A DNA stretch of 64,000 nt, from positions 2,584,169 through 2,648,168 of the forward strand of contig NW_021940918.1 of assembly GCF_004337985.1 (NCBI RefSeq), read 5' to 3'. The stretch is from Pyricularia pennisetigena (lineage: Eukaryota > Ascomycota > Sordariomycetes > Magnaporthales > Pyriculariaceae). The position numbers were made by a program, and so were the translations under genes. Shown piece by piece: positions 14,257-24,438 of the stretch. Position 1 is the stretch's first letter; each line of letters opens with the position of its first letter. The notes under the pieces were generated by a model. That model was not told where the DNA came from. It saw only the letters and a program-made list of their open reading frames with translations, and searched no databases.

Positions 14257-15042
14257 GAGAGAGAAAGAGACCGGTCAAAGGCACACTGTCACCAAATGAC
14301 TTGTTTAATGGCAAGCCGAGAGGGGAAATTCGACTCTTCCAACGGTCACTGAGCTTCACAACTGCGTATGAATGCTCCATAATGCTGCGTCCAGGGTTCC
14401 GCCCACCAAAGCTTGTGATTTAGGATTCGCATTTGGTAGCATGCCATGTCTGCCACTTGCTCCTTTTGGCCGCAAGACGCCTGCCGACAATCTGAACTAC
14501 AGACGACTGGGCTGGAGCCGTCTCCGGTTTGGTGGATTGTACGGGGAGCCGCGTGGAGTAAACAGCGTAATGCAGCAAAATGCCACAGAGCTTTTGCATG
14601 TGGCATGGACACAGATGGTAGCATGGACATGACGCAGTAAAGCAAAGTCCGGGCACAGATGGAGATCATTAGCAGGCGGTCAGCAGGCGGTATTGTATAC
14701 CAGTTCTATGAAGATGTAACCGTCTTGACAGTTACCTCATATGTTGCATCAAAAAATTGATGAGTTACGTGCAGTCACATAACCTCTGGACGAGCCGAGT
14801 ATCATAAAAATTATCGCCTTAAAATGCAATGCATGAAACCGTGACCAGTTTGGAGAGAGACATCATCCCTAACTGTTCCCATGTCGTTGATATCAAAGCC
14901 AGCCCGACGCCTAAAGGCGATCGAAAGTCGCAACCCTTTCGCCAGTCCAGTTTTTTTTTTATGTCCCCATAAATGTAAAAGCGTAACCCCATTCCATTCA
15001 AAGAACTAACTACACAAACGCCCGCCATCACCACGCACAAAT
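14257..15042. other. Intergenic region between the 3' ends of sec6 and rps6
   Basis: Convergent-gene spacer of about 790 bases. The frames at 14372-14656 are short, lie on both strands of the same DNA and resemble nothing known. No tRNA-like B box was found on inspection. A T10 run lies near 14951. Confidence 0.45.
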
Positions 15043-16261
15043 TTACTTGCGCATGGAGCTGGCACGCCTCTTGCGAGCGTCGGCCTTGCTGGCCTTGGCC
15101 TCGGCAACACGCTTGGCGAGGATCTGGGCGTACTCGTTCTGTAAAGGGCATCGGTGGTTAGCTAAGATTCCAACGCCACATTTGTGGCCCGCGTATGGGG
15201 CAGAGTTAACGTAGGTGTACTTACGGCAGCGTCCTTGACCTTCTCGGACTGGCGCTTCTTCAGTGCGATGCGGTGGCGCTTGTGCTGCAGGCGCTGGGGA
15301 GTAACCAGGCGCTGGATCTTGGGGGCCTTGGTGTAAGGCTTCTTGCCCTCACCCTTGGGCTGGACTTCACGGCGAATGACGTACTTGCGCACCTATCGAT
15401 GGAGACGGAGTGCTCCTTGATTAGTATAATCGCAGTGGAATTTACGACGTCTCGAGTCGTCTGGTTTCCGACCACTTCAACCCGCCCAGTTTTCACACCA
15501 AGAGATCGGGGTATTGAAGAGTTGTACTCAGACTCTCAGACTCTACTCGACGAACTCAAACCAACGCCAGGCATTTCAGCCGAAGACGCGTATGGCATGG
15601 ACGTCGAGCAGGCGAAGACGGGGACAGTAGCTGTAGCAAACACGTACATCGTCTTCCTTGCTGAGGTCGAAGAACTTGCGGATCTTGGTGGCGCGCTTGG
15701 GACCGAGGCGCTTGGGGTGGACGACGTCGGTAAGGCCGGGGATGTCCTGCTCGCCACGCTTGGCGATGGAGACGGCAAGGACGGACAGATCCATGCCGGT
15801 AATGCAACCGCGAACGGACTTGCGCTTGCGCTCACCAGAGCGGCGAGCACGGTAGCAGGAGTGGCCGTCGGAGAGGAGGAGGCGGGTACGGTTGGGCAGG
15901 AGGACACCCTGCTTCATCGGGAAGCCCTGCTTGTCGTTTCCACCGGTGATCTTGAGGATGTAGCCCTTCCACTCATCACCGAGGGGCTCGGCCGACACCT
16001 CAGAGCCCATCTATATACAGTATATCGGCCATTGTCAGTTCAAAACGTTCGAAGGCGCGGATGGGTAAGCCCAAAATGTGTGGTTGGCTCCTTTGTCCCT
16101 TCGTCTTTCGACTTTGAATTCGGAGTACCGTTGTCGTGGGTGATGTCGGCATCGGAACTATAACGTACGCGCTTCTCCATGAAAAACCTGAGCTTGCGCT
16201 CATCTTCCACCTCGACGAGCTTTTGAGCACCGGTGCTCGGGTTGCTGATGTTGAACTTCAT
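15043..16261 (-). CDS. RPS6: 40S ribosomal protein S6 (eS6)
   Basis: Small-subunit ribosomal protein and a known TOR-pathway phosphorylation target through its C-terminal serines. Exons on the minus strand are 16261..16169, 16010..15648, 15392..15225 and 15138..15043, in phase and giving 239 residues, the normal length. The protein starts [18 protein letters not shown] and contains the family segments [32 protein letters not shown] and [14 protein letters not shown]. It ends with the basic tail [14 protein letters not shown], which holds the candidate phosphorylated serine pair. Donors are GTACGT, GTACGT and GTAAGT. The introns are long for this window (158, 255 and 86 bp), a common feature of ribosomal protein genes. 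It is divergently arranged with dph1; the two start codons are 644 bases apart. Confidence 0.96.
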
Positions 16262-16905
16262 TTTGACAAAGATTTACTCGAATCGTTGCGGAAGGTGACG
16301 ATTTGAGAACCTTTGTTACTTCAGCGACTTCCACGCTATTTGGGGTCAAGTCAGGTCAAGAAAAGATTTCGAGGGGACGAGAAGGCGGAAGCAAATTGGC
16401 TGCCAGACCCGTTTGTGGGCCCCACCAAAGCCTCTAGGGCACACGATGAGAATGGACGAGTTTGTGGTGGTCTGTGCGTCCGAATACTATTGGTACCACA
16501 TCCATCAAGCTCCATCAATTTGGGGCAAGCAGTGCCAAGTGCGTTCAAGCCACTGACTTGGTGGCTAGTCGCCCACGCCACATGTGAAATTTGAAATTTC
16601 ATTACTGCCCAGACTGTTATAGGTTGCTTACCTACCCTAGACAGGTAGAGCTCTTGGGAATATCTTTTCAATGATCACCACACACTGCTGCTGTTCACAG
16701 CACCTCAAGTTTTACCACAACAAATTCTTGTGGGAACTTATTGTTCATAAAGCACGAAGTACTCCAGGACTTTCTCTGCAACAAGAAAAAATAGACAGAG
16801 GGAAAGAACAAAAGATAAAATTACCAACGGCTTTAGTATTCATTACACTGTTGCGCGTCTAATCACCCCGCACCCTTCGTCTCCCTTTTTGGCAGCAGTA
16901 AAAAG
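16262..16905. other. Divergent promoter region rps6 / dph1
   Basis: 644 bases between the start codons of two translation-related genes transcribed away from each other. It carries TTACCTACCCTAGACAGGTAG at about 16628-16648, one instance of the TACCTACC/GGTAG motif that recurs in this window. No gene is seen; the short frames on both strands are unrecognised. Confidence 0.5.
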
Positions 16906-18386
16906 ATGGAGGACGACCGCGCTGAGGTCGATCTTGGCATCGCGGCCGATATCGAACAAACACAAGCTGCTGCAGATATTGCCGCAGATCCGGGATTGAA
17001 GCAGCCGAAGAAGCGATTTGTTGGTCGGAGGACGGCGGCTCAGGCAGCGCAAAGCGGTTCTTGCGGCGGTGATGCACCAACAGTGATAAGCGGGGCTGTA
17101 CAAGGCAAGAAGGAAACCTACAGTTCAGGCTTGACTTTACGCTGGCATAACCGCGAGTTGCAAGTCGAGTAAGTGAGTGAGTGAGTGAGTGAGTGCTAAC
17201 ACCCTCTTCAGCTGCCAAGCCGAAACGGGCGCCTCGTCTGCTCAACCAGGTGCCCCAAGAGTTGCTAGACGACACCGAGCTCAAGGCGGCCATAAGTCTG
17301 CTACCAGCAAACTATTCTTTCGAGATACACAAGACTATTCACAGGATACGCTCTTTGGGGTCTAAAAGGGTTGCTCTGCAGATGCCCGAGGGTCTGCTCC
17401 TCTTTGCGACCACCATATCAGACATCCTGACGCAGTTCTGCCCGGGCATTGAGACACTCATCATGGGAGACGTGACCTATGGCGCGTGCTGCATCGATGA
17501 CTACACAGCTCGGGCCCTGGGCTGCGATCTGCTAGTCCACTATGCCCATAGCTGTCTGATCCCGGTGGATGTCACAAAGATCAAGACCTTGTACGTCTTT
17601 GTCGACATCAGTATTGACACCTCGCACTTGCTGGCAACTTTGGAACGCAACTTCGCCACTCCTCGCACTATTGCCCTAGTTGGCACTATTCAGTTCAACG
17701 CCACCATTCACGGCGTGAAGTCTACGCTGGAGAAGGCTGGCTTCACTATTGTTGTCCCTCAGATTGCACCTCTTTCCAAAGGCGAAATCCTGGGTTGCAC
17801 ATCTCCGGATCTGACACGACGCCCTGGCGGAGCCGAGACGCCAATAGATATGATCTTATATCTTGGTGATGGCCGCTTCCATCTTGAGAGCATCATGATA
17901 CACAACCCAGACATTCCCGCCTATCGTTACGATCCTTACTCCCGCAAACTCACCCATGAGGAGTACGGCCATACAGAGATGCAGGACCTGCGGCGGCAGG
18001 CCATCCGCACGGCCAAGACAGCTCGCAAGTGGGGGCTTATTCTCGGCTCACTAGGGAGGCAAGGCAACCCTCATACGCTAGAGCTTATTGAGCGCAAATT
18101 GACCGCGCTTGGAGTCCCCTTTGTGAATCTGCTTCTCAGTGAGATTTTCCCTGGAAAGTTGGCTGCTATGAGAGACGTTGAATGCTGGGTACAAGTTGCC
18201 TGCCCCCGTCTGAGTATAGACTGGGGCTATGCATTCCCACGCCCTCTGCTCACTGCCTATGAAGCCCTGGTGGCTTTAGGTGAGAAAGAAGACTGGGGCA
18301 AGGGGGTATATCCCATGGATTATTATGGAAAAGAAGGACTGGGCAGGACTAAACCTCTTGGTCCCATCGAGACGGTAGCAACCTAG
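16906..18386 (+). CDS. DPH1: Diphthamide biosynthesis protein Dph1
   Basis: Subunit of the Dph1-Dph2 radical SAM-like iron-sulfur enzyme that moves the 3-amino-3-carboxypropyl group of S-adenosylmethionine to a histidine of elongation factor 2, the first step of diphthamide synthesis. The best model is two exons, 16906..17104 and 17212..18386, giving 457 residues. The three conserved cysteine regions expected to hold the 4Fe-4S cluster are present: [13 protein letters not shown], the YAHSCLIP area, and [14 protein letters not shown]. Family segments [19 protein letters not shown] and [15 protein letters not shown] are clear. The only splice that joins exon 1 to the conserved frame through a good acceptor (CTTCAG) uses a GC donor (CAAG/GCAAGA). 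A perfect GTAAGT 64 bases on lies in the wrong phase. An alternative GT donor at 17098 paired with the AAG acceptor eight bases further on is possible. Confidence 0.93.
17173..17195. repeat. (GTGA)n tetranucleotide repeat within the dph1 intron
   Basis: About five and a half GTGA units begin inside the decoy donor GTAAGT at 17169 and end just before the GTGCTAAC branch-site-like word. The repeat therefore occupies the space between a canonical-looking but out-of-phase donor and the acceptor at 17211. Confidence 0.9.
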
Positions 18387-18704
18387 AAGGGGAGTAGGGG
18401 ATGGGTTCAGAGCTTGGCTGATATCTACATGGTTAGAGTGCACAGTCGCAATGTCATTTTCAGTCGTTAGCTAGTGGAACATCTCTACCTCTCTTGTCCT
18501 CAAGCTCGCCGCCTTCGCTGCACCAGACATTGTGTTATCCTAGTGGATCACGATGTGACAGTCACTAAGTTGAGGCTGTGTTCGGTTTTTGAATACTTAT
18601 TAAATCGTCTGGAACAAGTGCAACATTTGGTATCATCTGATACTGACTGGGCGCCGATTCCTAGTGGAAACTTCCATTACATGCATTAACATTCTATCCC
18701 ACAG

Positions 18705-18743
<39 letters not shown>

Positions 18744-19170
18744 CTTTGTTGATGAGCAAGAGTCAGGATTTTGACCGTTGCCACATCCGGTATTGCCCCA
18801 GAACGTCAGCCTGCGTGGGGTGGCACATCCCGACTCGGTAGCTCCGCCTGGCCTGTTCGGGAACATTCTAATTGTAAGTCCCTAGAGTAAATCTCTGCCC
18901 GTCCGATGACATATGCCCATCACCCCGCGAGCAGGCCCCACTAAAAAGATGATATTGTATAAAATTCATCCCCCTTGCCCCTCCCCTCCATTGTTGGACG
19001 CGAAAGGGATTTGCAAAGAGAAAAACGTTGTGCAATGAAAAGCACAAAAGAAACAGAATAATATCAAGAAAGTCTGCAAGACGAAAGACACTCATAAACA
19101 ATAAAAAAAAAAAAAATCGAAGAATACACATATATCCCATTCAGAAGAAAGACAGGAAACCCGCACGAAA
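18387..19170. other. Intergenic region dph1 / zpr1 with a long poly-T tract
   Basis: 784 bases between two genes on the same strand. It contains a 36-base T run at 18708-18743 and a purine-rich zpr1 leader (about 19017-19170, including A13 near 19102). No gene is seen. Confidence 0.5.
18708..18743. repeat. Poly-T tract (36 T)
   Basis: Uninterrupted T run in intergenic DNA, long enough to be unreliable in length. An A-rich reverse-strand reading could be the tail of a retroposed transcript. No target-site duplication was recognised on either side, so simple-sequence expansion is the more economical reading. Confidence 0.9.
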
Positions 19171-20703
19171 ATGTCTCCAGCAGAGGCAGAAACAAAAGGC
19201 GCAGGCACAACGCCTTCGCAGGCGCAGCTTTTCGAGGCCATCGGCGCACAAGTTGACCAAGTCGCATCGGCAACAACTGGCAGAACACAAGATGAGGCTG
19301 ACGACGGCCCACCACCGGTTGAGGAGATCGAGTCCCTCTGCATGAACTGCCACGAGAACGGCACTACACGGCTCCTCCTCACCCGCATCCCCTTCTTCCG
19401 CGAGGTCGTCCTCATGTCGTTCCGATGCGAGCACTGCGGCTTCCAAAACAGCGAGATCCAGAACGCGGGCGCCGTTCAGCCGCGCGGTACGCATGTTGAG
19501 CTCCGCCTGACCTCCATGCAGGACTTTTCTCGACAGGTCGTCAAGGCCGACACGGCGACGGTTAAGTTCATAGAGTTGGACGTCGAGGTACCGCCGGGTC
19601 GTGGCCAGCTCACAAACGTCGAGGGTCTGTTGTCTACCATTGTGGACGACCTCGAGAACACCCAAGCGGAGCGCATCGAGAAACAACCCGAGGTGGCGGA
19701 GAAGGTTGCAGAGGTCATCGAAAAGGGACGTAAGATGCTTGCCGGCGAGTCCTTCCCGTTCCGCGTGTACGTCGACGACCCTGCTGGCAACTCATGGATC
19801 CAACCGGACCCGCGTGATGGCGTCGGAAAGTGGGAAAAGCGCGACTTTGTTCGCACAGCGGAGCAGAACGCCGCTCTTGGCTTGGCCGATACTGCTGAGC
19901 CGTCCGGCCCTAGCGGCGTCATTCCACTCGGCGGTCAGGGTAGGCTCGACGAGAACGACAACATCATCCCTGACGAAGTCTACAGCTTCCCGGCCAGCTG
20001 CCCCGGCTGCATGCACCCATGCGTCACGCACATGAAGATGGTTGATATCCCCCACTTCAAGCAGGTCGTGCTCATGAGCACTGTCTGCGACCACTGTGGC
20101 TACCGTTCCAACGACATCAAGACGGGCGGTGCCGTCCCCGAGAAGGGCCGCAAGCTGACACTGCAAGTCAAGTCGGACGTCGACCTGGCCCGTGACATTC
20201 TCAAGTCAGAGAGCTGCGCGCTCGAGTGCCCAGAGCTCAACCTTTCGGTCAACCCGGGCACGCTTGGCGGCCGTTTCACCACCGTCGAGGGTCTGCTCAC
20301 TCAAGTGCGCAACGACCTCAAGGCCCAGATATTCGAGGCTGATTCTACCCCGAACCCCAGCAACGCCGAGGGCGCCATCTCGATGGAAGGCGGTGACTCA
20401 CTGTCCGCGGAGGACAGGGCGAGGTGGCAGGCATTTTTCACCGAGCTGGACAAGGCCATTGCCGGCGAGCGCGAATTCTCCATCGTCCTTGCTGACCCGC
20501 TAGCCAGCAGTTATATTCAGAGTTTGGCTGATGACCCGAGCAAGCCGGACTCCCAGATGACAGTTGAAGACTATGACAGGACGGACGAGGAGGAGGAGGA
20601 GTTGGGGCTGAAAGATATCAAGGTGGAGGGCTATGAACAGGACGGCAAGAAGGAGGAGGATAAAGTTGAGACGGCGGAGACGGCTCCCAGTAGCACCGCT
20701 TGA
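19171..20703 (+). CDS. ZPR1: Zinc finger protein Zpr1
   Basis: Conserved eukaryotic chaperone-like protein that binds elongation factor 1A and moves between cytoplasm and nucleus. The intronless frame gives 510 residues. Two ZPR1 modules are plain. The first C4 finger uses Cys57/Cys60 and Cys86/Cys89 (CMNC...CEHCGFQNSEI). The second uses Cys277/Cys280 and Cys306/Cys309 (CPGC...CDHCGYRSNDIK). Each finger is followed by the family beta/alpha domain (for example RGTHVELRLTSMQDFSRQVV and RKLTLQVKSDVDLARDILKS, then VEGLL). The C-terminus is an acidic tail rich in Glu and Lys. The start at 19171 is preceded by an A-rich leader (CGAAAATG), a good fungal context. Confidence 0.96.
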   Translation: MSPAEAETKGAGTTPSQAQLFEAIGAQVDQVASATTGRTQDEADDGPPPVEEIESLCMNCHENGTTRLLLTRIPFFREVVLMSFRCEHCGFQNSEIQNAGAVQPRGTHVELRLTSMQDFSRQVVKADTATVKFIELDVEVPPGRGQLTNVEGLLSTIVDDLENTQAERIEKQPEVAEKVAEVIEKGRKMLAGESFPFRVYVDDPAGNSWIQPDPRDGVGKWEKRDFVRTAEQNAALGLADTAEPSGPSGVIPLGGQGRLDENDNIIPDEVYSFPASCPGCMHPCVTHMKMVDIPHFKQVVLMSTVCDHCGYRSNDIKTGGAVPEKGRKLTLQVKSDVDLARDILKSESCALECPELNLSVNPGTLGGRFTTVEGLLTQVRNDLKAQIFEADSTPNPSNAEGAISMEGGDSLSAEDRARWQAFFTELDKAIAGEREFSIVLADPLASSYIQSLADDPSKPDSQMTVEDYDRTDEEEEELGLKDIKVEGYEQDGKKEEDKVETAETAPSSTA

Positions 20704-21700
20704 GACTGCAGAATCAGACAGATACCAAGTTAATGCAAAGTGGATTATGAGCGCCATGAGAAGTATGCTCTCGGTTCATCAACAACCTACAAGACTTGTT
20801 TGCTATGATGTAATGCCTCCAAAACCAGAAATAACCTGGCATGTCGCATTTTGTTCGAAGGTTTTGCATCCCAAAGAAAAAAAGCAAAAAGAAAACCCTG
20901 ACTTTGTGGTGGATCCCGAGGGAATCTGATACTAAGTAGACAAAAGTTTATATGCGCCGCCACCCAAGATGATAAGAGGGGCCATAAAAGAGAAATATGT
21001 CAAAAGGAACCCGCGATTTTCACATAATACTTGGGTAGCTGACATGTGACTTTTGACGTGTTCTATAATCATATAAAGCAACCCCGAGCTCCGAGGTATA
21101 AAGGGTCTACAGAGATATACTTTGGAAATTGTGACACCTAAAGATAAAGTCCAACAACACAATGACATTTACAACCTTTTATGAATAAATACACGGACCA
21201 CGACAGGAAAGACAATCAGAATCGTGATGGAGGATTAAACTGAATTGATAGAGACAAGGCATCTTACAAATAGAACAAGAAGACAAAGGTCATAAAAAGC
21301 CATGCAGAAGCAGCTAACGCCAGTCAGATGCATCCCAGGCATGAAAATCAAGCAACTGATTTCCCGTCACAATGCAAAAAGAAATAGTAACGCATAGAAC
21401 GAATATAACAAACGGGTAGCCCAAGCAGTAGGTTGCCGACAGGAAATAAACAAACACAAGAAGAGAGGCGGAAGGGAAAAAAGGAAACAAAAGGTTTCAA
21501 TAACGAGACAACGAGGGGCCAAAAAAAGACAAACAGTCCATGCCGTCAACCTATGCTCATCGTGGGTATGCGTAAAAGGCCAATTTAGAGCCCTAACAAA
21601 ATCTCATCACCCAATCGGTGACAAATATTTCCTAACAAAGATAGTTTAACTCCCGCCAAGGTAAAGGGTATTGCGCATTATCATATGAGTTCCCAAGCGC
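20704..21700. other. Convergent spacer between zpr1 and the duplicated-module gene
   Basis: About 1 kb between two 3' ends. It is AT-rich, with many A runs on the plus strand, and has only small unrecognised frames on both strands. It probably contains long 3' untranslated regions. Confidence 0.45.
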
Positions 21701-24085
21701 TTAAAAGGTGAAACTAGGCTTGGTAAGCACGCGGTACTCGACATAATCTTCGCCATCAATAGAGATGAGGGTACCGTTGCTTGCGAGTTTTCCAGGAAAC
21801 GGCCCGTTCTTCTTGCGAGCATATGTGATTCCCGCGTGCTCCTTGACTTCGACCTTATTCTCCTCGACAGGGGCGGGTCGATCGACGGCTCCAGGCATCA
21901 AACGCTGTTCCTCCTGCATTGCCCAAATCCGCTGCATTTGGGAAGTAGCAGCACCAAAGCTGGCGGCCGAGTTGTCCGAATGGTAGAGGCCCCCGTTCAC
22001 ATTGCCGCCATTGAGGCTTTGGCGTTGGCTGATGCGCACCTGATGCGACTCAGCCATGGCCAGGTTCTGCTGGGCAATCGAGTTTACGCGAGCCATGCGG
22101 TCACTACTGTCGTTATATGCCGGGACCGGGACCGACGCCGGAGCCGGGCGACGGTTCGCAGCGCGAAGCTCAGACGCATTGGGCAACGAGTGACGCGCTG
22201 GCCGGGGAATATCCTTCTGGGCTTGAGTCAGCGCCATTGTTGAACGTCTGGATTGCCGAAGTTCGTGACCAGATCCGGGACCAGCCTCGAAATTCGTGTC
22301 GTCGTCGTAGTTGTCATCACTAACAATGTGCCTTGCAGGGCGCTCCCGGAGGTCGACGTTCTGTGGCTCGTTTGTGGCAGCCCCATCATGCTGTGGCTGC
22401 TCGCTATCGTCATCCAGCTGAGAGTTACTCGTACCATGGTAGCCAGATTGAGACCGGCTCGGGAGGATCATAGGTTCATTGCCGACTTGCCGCACCTGGT
22501 TGCCGGCCATTGGGTTCTGTGGGCGGCCAAACTCGACACGAACTTGAGCCTCGTGCACAGCCTTTGTCTCGTTAGAAATCCTATCTTGAGGCAACTCGCC
22601 AGCATCGTATTGACTTTGGCGAATCCGACAATACTCCTTGATCTCGGCACGCTCGAGCTTGCGCAGGTGTGGCTCGAACACAACTTCCTCCCAGTTGATC
22701 CAGACTGCACCGGGGCCAGATGGGAAGTCACCGTTGATGGCACGGCCGTCCCTGGTATGCTTGACAAGCTTAACACGAAACATGTCGTTGGAGCCCAACA
22801 CTCCATATACGGCATGCTTATCCTTGGGGTCTGTCTCTTGTGACTTGGCCCAGTATCCAACGACAACCTTAGTAGGACGTGTACCAGGGATGTCATCATA
22901 AACCGTTCCAGCCTTGGCGCCACCGCGGCCACGCGGAGGAGGTACCACTTCTGGCGTGTCAACAGTAAAGGACTGCTGCTGAGGCAACGAAGGCGTTTGT
23001 GGTGATGGCATAGCGATGCTGTTCAGACGACGCTTCTTTTTCTCATGGGCGCGGTTTACCTTGGCGTGATCTGGTATGTCCTCGCCGTAAGCAATAATAG
23101 GCTGTTGAAAAGGAGTGTTTTCCGGTGTCGGGCGGGCCTGAACACGGGCGACGGCTTCCTTGACGGCCGCACTGTTGTTCGCTGCAACTTCCTCGTCGGT
23201 TGTCTCGGTGCCCCAAGTCTCTGCGCGGACTTTGACATATTCTTTAATCTGCTCATGGTCTAGGTGGACGAGGTGATCTTCAAAAACGATGCGCTCAAAC
23301 GTCACCCAGCTGCCACCCGGACCAGGCGGCAGAGGAAATCTATCAGTCATGATTTTGCCAAACCGGGATGTGGCCTGCACCCGAGTACGCAACCGGTCTC
23401 GAACGTCTATGAAACCAACGACCTGGTGCTTAAATTCCTTCTCAGGCACTTCTGAGTCTCTCCAGTAGCCTAGAGTAATGCCTCGGACTTTGTCGCGGCC
23501 CTTGAGGAGCATCGCCATCGCATCTGACTTTGAAAGCGCTGGCGACGCGACACCGTCACTTGCGTCGTCTTCTAATGAGGCATACATTGAGTTCCTTTTA
23601 CGCTTGGGATAATGTGAGCCGCTGCGTGAGATGTCAGCATCAACCATGTCAACGTCGTCCTGGTCTGGCTGGACACGAGCAGACGGCTTGGCTCCGTTGG
23701 CCTTGGTGCCGACCACTATCTCGTCCTGAAGGCTGTTGTTGTTGACAGCAGACAGGCTAGGGACTGGGCTTGGCGAGTCAGGCGGCGGCGTGAGATTATC
23801 GTCGCCGTCGTCGTCCAATTCGTCGTCGTCATCGAAGTTGGTATCGGAGGCGCGGTTGTTCGCTTCGTTAGCGTCCTCCCTGTCACCAGTAATTTCTTGA
23901 GCGGTAGCTGCGACTCCGTTTTTGGCCGGTGTGGTTGAGTCCACTCTTGATGAAGCAGAAGTGGTCAGCGAGATCCTTAATGGAGGTTCATCCGACACTT
24001 GATGGTCGCTAGATGGCGTTGACGCAGGTGAGATATGTTGGGAGTATCCAGAAGGGCCGGGGACACGTGCAGCAACCATCTCCAT
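21701..24085 (-). CDS. Uncharacterised protein with an internally duplicated GYW...IKEY module
   Basis: I do not recognise this family by name. From Met at 24085 the protein has 794 residues. The frame stays open upstream to 24244, but those 53 codons look like leader sequence. The first about 190 residues are acidic and low-complexity (runs of Asp near 85-95) with a basic patch PKRKRN, suggesting a nuclear protein. Two related modules follow. Module A is at about residues 199-292 and module B at about 406-492. They share G-Y-W, V-x-G-[FV]-[IL], a D-x-[LF]-R core, then P-x-G-P-G-x-x-W and V-F-E-x-H-L-x-x-L ending in IKEY. Between them are a Lys/Arg patch (EKKKRR) and a Gln-rich linker. The tail is disordered but ends in an ordered-looking segment (GITYARKKNGPFPGKL to the end). 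A chromatin or transcription role is only an inference. Confidence 0.75.
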   Translation of the reverse strand: MEMVAARVPGPSGYSQHISPASTPSSDHQVSDEPPLRISLTTSASSRVDSTTPAKNGVAATAQEITGDREDANEANNRASDTNFDDDDELDDDGDDNLTPPPDSPSPVPSLSAVNNNSLQDEIVVGTKANGAKPSARVQPDQDDVDMVDADISRSGSHYPKRKRNSMYASLEDDASDGVASPALSKSDAMAMLLKGRDKVRGITLGYWRDSEVPEKEFKHQVVGFIDVRDRLRTRVQATSRFGKIMTDRFPLPPGPGGSWVTFERIVFEDHLVHLDHEQIKEYVKVRAETWGTETTDEEVAANNSAAVKEAVARVQARPTPENTPFQQPIIAYGEDIPDHAKVNRAHEKKKRRLNSIAMPSPQTPSLPQQQSFTVDTPEVVPPPRGRGGAKAGTVYDDIPGTRPTKVVVGYWAKSQETDPKDKHAVYGVLGSNDMFRVKLVKHTRDGRAINGDFPSGPGAVWINWEEVVFEPHLRKLERAEIKEYCRIRQSQYDAGELPQDRISNETKAVHEAQVRVEFGRPQNPMAGNQVRQVGNEPMILPSRSQSGYHGTSNSQLDDDSEQPQHDGAATNEPQNVDLRERPARHIVSDDNYDDDTNFEAGPGSGHELRQSRRSTMALTQAQKDIPRPARHSLPNASELRAANRRPAPASVPVPAYNDSSDRMARVNSIAQQNLAMAESHQVRISQRQSLNGGNVNGGLYHSDNSAASFGAATSQMQRIWAMQEEQRLMPGAVDRPAPVEENKVEVKEHAGITYARKKNGPFPGKLASNGTLISIDGEDYVEYRVLTKPSFTF

Positions 24086-24400
24086 TATAACACAAGAGTG
24101 CAAATATGCGACGGTAATGAGGGGTTTGGCTGGTGATGTCGGAAGGTTGGAGTGAAAAAAATGTATAAAAAAAACAGAAATATCATGAAAATGATGGTTG
24201 GTTGGCCGGATAGGGCGGAAGTTACATTGAAAGAAATTCGACAAAGTTTGGCAGCCTCTGATGTGACTGAAAACAAGGTGCCACGACGTCCGACGAGCAC
24301 AAAGGGACCCTTGTGTTGTCGGCGTTCACGTTGACCGAGACTGATTCCTCACGGTCCACCGGGATAACGAGCGACATTGGGTTTTCAGAGATAAAGGGAA

Positions 24401-24438
24401 AAGAGAGAGAGAGAGAGGGAGAGAGGGAGAAAGAGAAG
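24401..24438. repeat. (GA)n purine tract upstream of the duplicated-module gene
   Basis: AG dinucleotide repeat decaying into GAGGGAGA words, about 320 bases upstream of the start at 24085. On the coding (minus) strand it is a CT tract, common in fungal 5' leaders and core promoters. Confidence 0.85.

Noticed and set aside
18708..18743. Poly-T tract as the tail of a retroposed gene copy
   Set aside because: The sequence next to it is not similar to any coding sequence I recognise and no flanking target-site duplication was seen.
22253..22843. 196-codon plus-strand frame
   Set aside because: Complement of the duplicated-module gene with no recognisable features of its own.
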